Assembly: GCA_946479475.1 (NCBI GenBank)
Contig: CAMLGG010000049.1
Span: 1 to 25,346, forward strand
DNA length: 25,346 bases
Origin: an uncultured Ideonella sp.
GTDB lineage: Bacteria > Pseudomonadota > Gammaproteobacteria > Burkholderiales > Burkholderiaceae
Direction of reading: 5' to 3'
Shown here in pieces: positions 15,282 through 22,695 of the stretch; the first letter of the stretch is position 1, and each line of letters opens with the position of its first letter. Below the pieces are notes generated by a model, which saw only the letters and a program-made list of their open reading frames with translations, did no database searches and was not told where the DNA came from. A program made the position numbers and the translations under genes.

Positions 15282-17777
15282 ATGGACATCGACCGACGCA
15301 GCCTTCTGAAGACCGGCGCGCTGGCCCTGGGCGGCGCCCTCGGCGCCGCCGAGCTGAACCTGGCCGCCGCCGCCACTGCAACCGCCACCGCGCCGCGCGA
15401 GCGCCTGCTGATGGACTTCGGCTGGCAGTTCAGGCTCGGCCACGGCAGCGACCCGGCGCTGGACCTGGCCTTCGGCTTCGGCCAGAGCGACTTCGCCAAG
15501 ACCGGCGACTTCGCGCCCGCCAAGCCCGGCTTTCCGACCGCCGACTGGCGCACGCTGGACCTGCCGCACGACTGGGCGGTGGAGCTGCCCTTCGTGCGCG
15601 ACGACGCGGGCGACGGCGACTCGCAGCTTCGCTCGCACGGTTTCAAGCCGCTGGGGCGGCGCTATCCGGCCACCAGCATCGGCTGGTACCGGCGCGAGTT
15701 CGAGCTGCCCGAAGGCGACGCCGGCCGCCGGATCTGGGTCGAGTTCGACGGCGTGATGCGCGACGCGCTGGTCTGGGTCAACGGCTGCTTCATCGGCCGC
15801 CACGGCCACGGCTACACGCCGTTCCGCTTCGAAATCACCGACTTCGTCAACGTCGGCGGCGCGAACGTGCTCGTGGTCCGCGTGGACGCCAGCGCCGGCG
15901 ACGGCTGGTTCTACGAGGGCGCCGGCATCTATCGCCACGTGTGGCTGTACAAGAGTGCCGCGCTGCACCTGGGCCGCTGGGAAAGCACGGTGCGCGCCAC
16001 GCCCAAGGGTGATGCCGCGACGCTCGCGCTGGCCGCGCTGGTTCACAACGACGGCGAGGCCACCGAGCGCGTGCGCGTGCGCTGGCAGCTGTTCGACGCC
16101 GAAGGCCGCAGCGTCGGCAGCGCCGAGTCGCGCGAGCAGGTGGTGGCGCCCGAAGCCCGCGTCGCCTTCGAGGCCGAGGCGGTGCTGCGCCAGCCGCGGC
16201 TGTGGTCGCTCGAGGACCCGCACCGCTACACCGCGGTGTTGACGCTCGAAGTGAACGGCAAGCTGCGCGACCGCGAGACCGTGCCCTTCGGCGTGCGCAG
16301 CGCGGTGTTCGACCCGGACAAGGGCTTCTTCCTCAACGGCAAGCCGGTGAAGATCCAGGGCGTCTGCAACCACCAGGACCACGCCGGCGTCGGCGCCGCG
16401 GTGCCCGATGCGCTGCAGGCCTGGCGCGTCGGCGTGATGCAGGGCATGGGCTGCAACGCGATCCGCAGCTCGCACAACATGCCGGCACCGGAACTGGTGG
16501 AGGCCTGCGACCGCCTGGGCGTGATGATGATGGCCGAGGCGCGCCAGCTCTCGTCCAGCGACGAGGGCCTGGCGCAGCTGGAGACGATGGTCAAGCGCCT
16601 GCGCCAGTCGCCGTCGATCATCCTGTGGTCCATCGGCAACGAAGAGGGGCAGCTGCAGAAGCCGATGGCTTCGCAGGGCGCGCGGCTGGCGGCCGCCATG
16701 GTGCGTCGCTGCCACCGGCTGGACCCGACGCGCGCGGTCACCGTGGCCGTCAACGACGACAACGAGCAGGGCGTGTCCGACGCGGTCGACGTGGTCGGCT
16801 TCAACTACGTGCCCTGGTTCCCCGACGGCTTCCACCGGAAGCATCCGAAGCGCCCGGTGATCGGCAGCGAGACCTCCAGCGCGATCTCCACGCGGGGCGA
16901 GTACGAGACCGTGCAGTGGCGCAACGTGGTGAACAGCTACGACGGCAAGGTGGGCTGGGGCGCCACGCCCGAGGAATGGTGGAAGTTCCACGCCGAGCGC
17001 GAGTGGCTCGCCGGCGGCTTCGCCTGGACCGGCTTCGACTACCGGGGCGAGCCCACGCCCTATGGCTGGCCTTCCGTCAGCTCGCAGTTCGGCATCGTCG
17101 ACACCTGCGGCTTCCCGAAGGACTACTACCACTACTACCGCGCCTGGTGGGGCTCGAAGCCGGCGTTGCACCTGTTCCCGCACTGGAACTGGAGCGGCCG
17201 CGAAGGCCGGCCGGTGGACGTCTGGGTCTACAGCAACGCCGACGAGGTGGAACTGCTGCTCAATGGCAAGAGCCTGGGCCGGCAGGCGATGCCGCGCCTG
17301 GGCCACCTCGCGTGGAAGGTGGACTACCAGCCCGGCACGCTGGAGGCGCGCGCCTTCCGCGGTGGTCGGCCGATGTTGACCGAGCGACGCGAGACGACGG
17401 GCCGCCCGGCCGCGCTGCGCCTCGTGGCGGACCGCACGGCGCTCGACGCCGACGGCGAGGACGTGGCCGTGGTCCGCGCCGAGGCGCTGGACGACCAGGG
17501 CCGCTGGGTTCCGACAGCCAACGAGAAGCTGGTGTTCCGCGTGCGCGGGGCCGGCCGCCTGGTCGGCGTGGGCAACGGCGACCCCAACTGTCACGAAAGC
17601 GACCAGGCGACCAGCCGTTCGCTTTTCAACGGGCTGGCGCAACTCATCGTGCGCGCCGGCCGGCAGGCGGGCGACATCGTCGTCGAGGCTGCCGCCGTCT
17701 CGCAGGTGGCGGGCATCAAGCCCGCGCGCCTGCTCATCGTGGCCAAGGCCTCGCCCGGCCGCCCGGCCGTCGCATGA
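15282..17777 (+). CDS. GH2 beta-galactosidase (Tat-exported)
   Basis: An 831-residue family GH2 retaining exo-glycosidase, most likely a beta-galactosidase that strips galactose from xyloglucan side chains. A twin-arginine leader (DRRSLLKTGALALGG) predicts Tat export. Order: sugar-binding jelly roll (about 40-215, with GWYRREFELP and DALVWVNGCFIGRH), Ig-like domain (220-325), TIM barrel (325-610), a DUF4982-like domain (about 620-680, VYSNADEVELLLNGKSLG), and a C-terminal Ig-like GH2 domain (690-800, GRLVGVGNGDPNCHE). The acid/base is Glu454 in SIGNEEG and the nucleophile Glu530 in VIGSETSS. AAAGGA at 15273-15278 sits just before ATG-15282, though spacing is short. ATG-15270 (four residues longer) has no binding site. 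The stop codon overlaps the GH67 start. Beta-glucuronidase or beta-mannosidase activity is less likely but not excluded. Confidence 0.88.
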   Translation: MDIDRRSLLKTGALALGGALGAAELNLAAAATATATAPRERLLMDFGWQFRLGHGSDPALDLAFGFGQSDFAKTGDFAPAKPGFPTADWRTLDLPHDWAVELPFVRDDAGDGDSQLRSHGFKPLGRRYPATSIGWYRREFELPEGDAGRRIWVEFDGVMRDALVWVNGCFIGRHGHGYTPFRFEITDFVNVGGANVLVVRVDASAGDGWFYEGAGIYRHVWLYKSAALHLGRWESTVRATPKGDAATLALAALVHNDGEATERVRVRWQLFDAEGRSVGSAESREQVVAPEARVAFEAEAVLRQPRLWSLEDPHRYTAVLTLEVNGKLRDRETVPFGVRSAVFDPDKGFFLNGKPVKIQGVCNHQDHAGVGAAVPDALQAWRVGVMQGMGCNAIRSSHNMPAPELVEACDRLGVMMMAEARQLSSSDEGLAQLETMVKRLRQSPSIILWSIGNEEGQLQKPMASQGARLAAAMVRRCHRLDPTRAVTVAVNDDNEQGVSDAVDVVGFNYVPWFPDGFHRKHPKRPVIGSETSSAISTRGEYETVQWRNVVNSYDGKVGWGATPEEWWKFHAEREWLAGGFAWTGFDYRGEPTPYGWPSVSSQFGIVDTCGFPKDYYHYYRAWWGSKPALHLFPHWNWSGREGRPVDVWVYSNADEVELLLNGKSLGRQAMPRLGHLAWKVDYQPGTLEARAFRGGRPMLTERRETTGRPAALRLVADRTALDADGEDVAVVRAEALDDQGRWVPTANEKLVFRVRGAGRLVGVGNGDPNCHESDQATSRSLFNGLAQLIVRAGRQAGDIVVEAAAVSQVAGIKPARLLIVAKASPGRPAVA

Positions 17778-20104
17778 ATCCGTGCGTTGCGGGCCGCCGG
17801 GCATCCCGGCAAGCGACCTGGATGACGAGGCGATGGCTGTGGCGCTGGCTGCTGGCGGTGGGTGGCCTCGCCCTGTGCAGCTTGTCGTGGGCCGCCGAAG
17901 CGCCTGCGCACGTGGGCGCGGGCATTGGTGCGCCCGACGAGGACGGCTCGCAGCTCTGGCTGCGCTACCCGAAGGTGTCGTCGCCCGGGCGCCTCGCGGA
18001 GTACCGGATCGCGCTGGACCACGTGGTGCGCGCCGGCCGTTCCGCCACCTTGCAGGCGGCCCAGGACGAACTGGTGGCCGGCCTCGGCGGCTTGCTGGGA
18101 AGGAGCGTGGCCGTCGAGGACCGCCCGTCGGGCGACGGGGCGGTGGTGCTCGGCACGCCGGCTTCGTCGTCCATCGTGCGCGGCCTCGCGTTCGGCACGC
18201 GCCTGGCAGAGGTGGGCCGCGAGGGCTATCTCGTGGAGGCGGCGAGCCTGGGCGGGCACGCCGCCATCGTCGTCGCGGCGAACAGCGACATCGGCGTGCT
18301 GCGCGGCAGCTTCGCCCTCCTGCGCCACCTGCAGATGCAACTCCCCGTCGCGGGGCTGAGGCTGCACGGTGCGCCCAAGATCGAGCGCCGCCTGCTCAAC
18401 CACTGGGACAACCTGGACGGCAGCGTCGAGCGCGGCTATGCGGGACGTTCGCTGTGGGACTGGAACAGCCTGCCCGCCACCTTGTCGCCGCGCTACAAGG
18501 CGTACGCCCGCGCCAATGCTTCGCTCGGCATCAACGGGACCGTGCTGAACAATGTGAATGCCGACGCGCGGATCCTCACCGCCGGCCACCTGGACAAGGT
18601 GGCGGCCCTGGCAAACGTGTTCCGCCCCTACGGGATCCGTGTCTACCTCAGCGTCCGGTTCAGCGCGCCCGTCGAGATCGGCGGCCTGGCCACGGCCGAT
18701 CCGGTGGACCGTGACGTCAGGGCCTGGTGGCGAGACAAGGCCGCGGAGATCTACCGCAGGATTCCCGACTTCGGCGGCTTCCTGGTGAAGGCCGGCTCCG
18801 AGGGGCAGCCCGGGCCGCAGGCCTACGGACGCTCGCACGCCGAGGGCGCGAGGATGCTGTCCGAAGCGCTCGGGCCACACGCAGGCGTGGCGCTGTGGCG
18901 GGCCTTCGTCTACGCGGGCGACGGCCAGGACCGGATCCGCCAGGCCTACGACGAGTTCAAGCCGCTCGACGGGCAGTTCGGCGCGAACACCCTGCTGCAG
19001 GTAAAGAACGGGCCGCTGGACTTCCAGCCGCGCGAGCCCTTCAGCCCGCTGTTCGGCGCGATGCCCGGCACGCCGCTCGCTCTGGAGCTGCAACTCACCA
19101 AGGAGTACCTGGGCGCGGACACGCACCTGGCCTACCTGGGGCCGCTGTTCGAGGAGGTCCTGAAGTCCGACACCTTCGCGAAGGGCAGGGGATCGACCGT
19201 CGCGCGGGTCGTGGACGGCAGCCTGCACGGCTACGCCCGCACCGCCATCTCCGGCGTGGCCAACATCGGCAGCGACGCCAACTGGACCGGCTCGCACTTC
19301 AACCAGGCCAACTGGTACGCCTTCGGCCGGATGGCCTGGGATCCCGACGCCTCGGCGCGCGACATCGCCGAGGAATGGGTCCGCCAGACCTTCTCCAACG
19401 ATCCCGCGGTGGTCGCGCCGGTGGCGGCGATGATGATGGGCTCGCGCCAGACCCTGGTGGACTACATGACGCCCCTCGGGCTGGTCCACCTCATGGGCAC
19501 CGGTCACCACTACGGCCCCGCGCCGTGGGTGAGCACGCTCGGCACGCCGAACTGGAACCCGACCTACTACCACCGCGCCGACAGCGGCGGCATCGGCTTC
19601 GATCGCGGCACGGGAGGCGGCGGCAGCGGGGCGGTCCTGCAGTACGCGCCGGCCGTGCGCGAGCGGTTCGCGAGCCGCGCCACGGTCGGCGACGACCTGC
19701 TGCTGTTCTTCCACCGCGTGGGCTGGGACGACACGATCGCCTCCTCGGGGCGCTCGGTCTGGCACGAACTGGTGCAGCGCTACAGCGCGGGCGTGGACGG
19801 CGTGCAGGCCATGCGCGACACCTGGCAGCGGGTGCGGGGGCGCATCGACGAGCGGCGCTTCGCCGAGGTCGCCGACTTCCTGCGCATCCAGCACCACGAG
19901 GCGCGCTGGTGGCGCGACGCCTCGCTGCTGTACTTCGCCAGCGTCGCCGGCAAGCCGCTGCCCGCCGGCTATGCGGCGCCTGCGCACGACCTGGCGTGGT
20001 ACCGGAGCCTGGCGAGCCGCTGTCCCGCCGATGCCGCGAAGCCGCGATGTCCCGATGTCTACACCGGCAGCCCCTCTCCGGTGGTCCTGGAAAGCACGAG
20101 ATGA
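17774..20104 (+). CDS. GH67 alpha-glucuronidase
   Basis: A 776-residue exported alpha-glucuronidase, which removes (4-O-methyl)glucuronic acid from the non-reducing end of xylo-oligosaccharides. Domains: signal segment (hydrophobic LLAVGGLALCSLSWA, ending near residue 42), N-terminal domain to about 190, catalytic barrel about 195-510, helical C-terminal domain about 515-740. The acid is Glu343 in VKAGSEGQPGP. The two base residues are Asp416 (GPLDFQPREP) and Glu444 (LTKEYLG). The spacings of 73 and 28 residues equal those between Glu292, Asp365 and Glu393 of the Cellvibrio enzyme, a strong check on the assignment. The first ATG overlaps the GH2 stop (ATGA). An internal ATG at 17822 gives a more typical leader, MTRRWLWRWLLAV, and may be the true start. 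Most bacterial GH67 proteins are intracellular or cell-associated, so a signal peptide is worth noting. Confidence 0.95.
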   Translation: MNPCVAGRRASRQATWMTRRWLWRWLLAVGGLALCSLSWAAEAPAHVGAGIGAPDEDGSQLWLRYPKVSSPGRLAEYRIALDHVVRAGRSATLQAAQDELVAGLGGLLGRSVAVEDRPSGDGAVVLGTPASSSIVRGLAFGTRLAEVGREGYLVEAASLGGHAAIVVAANSDIGVLRGSFALLRHLQMQLPVAGLRLHGAPKIERRLLNHWDNLDGSVERGYAGRSLWDWNSLPATLSPRYKAYARANASLGINGTVLNNVNADARILTAGHLDKVAALANVFRPYGIRVYLSVRFSAPVEIGGLATADPVDRDVRAWWRDKAAEIYRRIPDFGGFLVKAGSEGQPGPQAYGRSHAEGARMLSEALGPHAGVALWRAFVYAGDGQDRIRQAYDEFKPLDGQFGANTLLQVKNGPLDFQPREPFSPLFGAMPGTPLALELQLTKEYLGADTHLAYLGPLFEEVLKSDTFAKGRGSTVARVVDGSLHGYARTAISGVANIGSDANWTGSHFNQANWYAFGRMAWDPDASARDIAEEWVRQTFSNDPAVVAPVAAMMMGSRQTLVDYMTPLGLVHLMGTGHHYGPAPWVSTLGTPNWNPTYYHRADSGGIGFDRGTGGGGSGAVLQYAPAVRERFASRATVGDDLLLFFHRVGWDDTIASSGRSVWHELVQRYSAGVDGVQAMRDTWQRVRGRIDERRFAEVADFLRIQHHEARWWRDASLLYFASVAGKPLPAGYAAPAHDLAWYRSLASRCPADAAKPRCPDVYTGSPSPVVLESTR

Positions 20105-22695
20105 GACACCGCCTGCTGCGACTTGTCCTGCCCCTGTTCTGCCTCGCGTTCTGTGCGGTGTCGATGGCCGCCGAAGCACCGCTGCGTGCTCGCGAGAGCT
20201 TCAACGCCGGCTGGCGCTTTCACCTCGGCGACGAGGCCGGAGCCCAAGCGCCCGACTTCGACGACGCGGCCTGGGAGAGGGTGGGGCTGCCACACAGCTT
20301 CAGCATCCCATACTTCCAGTCGCCGGCCTTTCCGGTGGGCACGGGCTGGTACCGCAAGACGCTGCAGGTCGACCCGGGCCGCAGGCGCGGCCAGACCTTC
20401 CTCGAGTTCGAAGGCGCGTTCCAGGATGCCGAGGTCTTCGTCAACGGCGTGAAGCTGGCCCGCCATCGCGGCGGCTACACCGGCTTCCCGGTGAACATCA
20501 CCTCGGCGCTGCGGCCCGGCGGCAATGTCGTCGCCGTGCGGGTGAGCAACCAGTGGGACCCGACGCTGGCGCCGCGCGCCGGCGAGCACGTCTTCAGCGG
20601 CGGCCTGTACCGCGACGTGTGGCTGGTGCGGGCGGACGACGTGCACGTGCCGTGGACCGGCACCTTCGTCGCCACGCCCGGGCTTTCGGCGGAGCGCGGC
20701 CGCGTGGCGGTGGAGACGGAGGTCCGCAACGACAGCGGCCGCGAGCAGGCGGTCACCGTGCTGACCGAGGTGGTCGATGCAAACGGTCGCAAGGTCTCCA
20801 GCCTGCCGCGGGTGACGGTTCGCGTGCCGGCGGGGCAGACCGTGAAGGCACAGCAGCGCTCGGCCTTCATCCCGCGACCCGCGCTGTGGTCGCCTGAGAC
20901 GCCGGTGCTGTACCGCGCGGTGACCCGCCTGGTGGTGGGCGGCCAGGTGCGGGACCGCTTCGAGAGCGAGTTCGGCTTCCGCTGGTTCTCGTGGACGGCC
21001 GATCGCGGCTTTTTCCTGAACGGCAGGCACCGCTACTTCCGCGGCGCCAACGTCCACCAGGACCAGGCGGGCTGGGGCGACGCCGTGACCAACGGCGCCA
21101 TCGAACGCGACGTCGCGCTGATGAAGGAAGCCGGCTTCGACTTCATCCGCGGCTCGCACTACCCGCACGATCCGCACTTCTCGCAGAGCACCGACCGCCT
21201 CGGCCTGATGTTCCTGTCGGAGGCGCCGTTCTGGGGCACCGCCTACTTCAACCACGCCTGGAGCTCCTCGGCCTACCCGACCGATCCGGCGCACAGGGCC
21301 GCCTTCGATGCCGGCGTGAGGCAGCAGCTGGCCGAGATGATCCGCATCCACCGCAACCATCCGTCCATCGTCGCGTGGAGCATGGGCAACGAGGTGTTCT
21401 TCACGGCAGAGCAGACGCTGCCCGAGGCGCGCCGCCTGCTCAAGGAGATGGTCGAGCTCACGCACCGCCTGGACCCGACGCGCCCGGCCGTGGCCAGCGG
21501 CGTGCAGCGCGGCGATCTCGACCGCCTGGGCGACATCGCCGGCTACAACGGCGACGGCGCGGTGCTGTTCCCCGATCCCGGCGTGCCCAATTTCGTGGCC
21601 GAGTACGGCTCGACCATCGCCGACCGCCCGGGGGCCTACGACCCGGGCTGGGGCGACCTGGAGAGAACGCCGGGCGCGGTCGCCGGCCGGCCCGAGACCT
21701 GGCGCCCGCCCTGGCGCTCGGGCGAGGCCATCTGGGCCGGCTTCGACCATGGCTCCATCGCCGGCCGCCAGTTCGGCTCGATGGGGATCGTCGACTACTC
21801 GCGCCTGCCCAAGCGGGCCTGGTTCTGGTACCGCAACGCCTACCGCGGCATCGCGCCTCCGGCCTGGCCGCAGGAGGGGCGGGCCGCTGCGCTGCGGCTG
21901 TCGTCCAGTGCGCCGGTGATCCGCCGTGCCGATGGCACCGACGACGTGCAGGTCGTCGTCACCGTGGTCGACGCCGAAGGGCGCGCGCTGAGCAACTCGC
22001 CGCCGGTGCGCCTGGAGATCGAGGCGGGCCCGGGCGAACTGCCCACCGGCCGGCACATCGACTTCTCGCCCGATGGGGACATCCCCATCCGCGACGGCCA
22101 GGCCGCGATCGCGATGCGCAGCTGGCAGTCGGGCCTGACCCGGCTGCGGGCGACGTCGCCGGGCCTGCAGAACGGGACGCTGGAAATCCGCTCGCTCGAG
22201 GGCCCGCCGTTCCAGCCCGGCATCACGCCGCTCGCGGCCGAACGCCCCTACCGCCCGCTGAAGCGCGCGGTCGAAGTGGCCCCGCAAGAGCAGCTGTTCG
22301 GCACCGACAACCCCACGGACGCCAGCTCCAGCGCATCGGGCCACGCGTCGCGGCTGGCCAACGACGGCGACGCGGCCACCTTCTGGTCCCCCGCCGAGGG
22401 CGACGCGGATGCCTGGGTGCTGGTCGACCCGGAACGCATCCTGGACGTCGCACGGCTCGTCGTCACGCTGCCCGCCCCGGGCCGCTACTCGTTCCGTGCC
22501 GAGCTGCAGGCGGCCGACGGCGCCTGGATGCCGCTCGTCGACGAGCCGGCGCGTGACGTGCCGCAGGCCGTGGTCGAACTGCCCACGCCTTCGCTGGCCG
22601 GGCGCAAGCTGCGGCTGCGGGTCCGCGCTGCCTCGGGCGAGCCAGTCGGGGTGGCGGAGGTTCGCATCGCCGGCCGGCTGCAGGCGGCCCGGTGA
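20101..22695 (+). CDS. GH2 family glycosidase with C-terminal discoidin-like module
   Basis: An 864-residue secreted GH2 enzyme, of different build from the GH2 at 15282. The signal peptide is MRHRLLRLVLPLFCLAFCAVSMA. The jelly roll (about 24-190) shows FNAGWRFHLGD, GTGWYRKTL and EVFVNGVKLARHRGGYTGF. An Ig-like domain (195-300) and the barrel (305-600) follow, with RGANVHQDQAGWGD, FIRGSHYPHDP, acid/base Glu431 in SMGNEV and nucleophile Glu501 in FVAEYGST. Residues 610-720 form an Ig-like domain (TDDVQVVVTVVDAEGRAL), and 740-864 a discoidin-like domain (ANDGDAATFWSP). HYPHDP and the histidine-rich barrel are typical of beta-galactosidases, but beta-glucuronidase, mannosidase or arabinopyranosidase activity cannot be excluded. 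GGAAAG (20089-20094) precedes ATG-20101, which overlaps the GH67 stop; the end overlaps the GH78 start. Confidence 0.85.
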   Translation: MRHRLLRLVLPLFCLAFCAVSMAAEAPLRARESFNAGWRFHLGDEAGAQAPDFDDAAWERVGLPHSFSIPYFQSPAFPVGTGWYRKTLQVDPGRRRGQTFLEFEGAFQDAEVFVNGVKLARHRGGYTGFPVNITSALRPGGNVVAVRVSNQWDPTLAPRAGEHVFSGGLYRDVWLVRADDVHVPWTGTFVATPGLSAERGRVAVETEVRNDSGREQAVTVLTEVVDANGRKVSSLPRVTVRVPAGQTVKAQQRSAFIPRPALWSPETPVLYRAVTRLVVGGQVRDRFESEFGFRWFSWTADRGFFLNGRHRYFRGANVHQDQAGWGDAVTNGAIERDVALMKEAGFDFIRGSHYPHDPHFSQSTDRLGLMFLSEAPFWGTAYFNHAWSSSAYPTDPAHRAAFDAGVRQQLAEMIRIHRNHPSIVAWSMGNEVFFTAEQTLPEARRLLKEMVELTHRLDPTRPAVASGVQRGDLDRLGDIAGYNGDGAVLFPDPGVPNFVAEYGSTIADRPGAYDPGWGDLERTPGAVAGRPETWRPPWRSGEAIWAGFDHGSIAGRQFGSMGIVDYSRLPKRAWFWYRNAYRGIAPPAWPQEGRAAALRLSSSAPVIRRADGTDDVQVVVTVVDAEGRALSNSPPVRLEIEAGPGELPTGRHIDFSPDGDIPIRDGQAAIAMRSWQSGLTRLRATSPGLQNGTLEIRSLEGPPFQPGITPLAAERPYRPLKRAVEVAPQEQLFGTDNPTDASSSASGHASRLANDGDAATFWSPAEGDADAWVLVDPERILDVARLVVTLPAPGRYSFRAELQAADGAWMPLVDEPARDVPQAVVELPTPSLAGRKLRLRVRAASGEPVGVAEVRIAGRLQAAR

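Noticed and set aside
16202..17773. Upstream extension of the GH67 frame
   Set aside because: This stretch is the real GH2 gene read in another frame; protein-like sequence and a signal peptide begin only after 17774.
12015..17804. A 1929-codon open frame on the minus strand
   Set aside because: It lies opposite three well-supported enzymes. High GC at third codon positions removes stop codons from the antisense frame, and the product is Arg/Ala/Val/His-rich with no recognisable motif.
18727..20100. Upstream extension of the second GH2 frame
   Set aside because: It overlaps the GH67 catalytic region in another frame and has no motif; the leader begins at ATG-20101.
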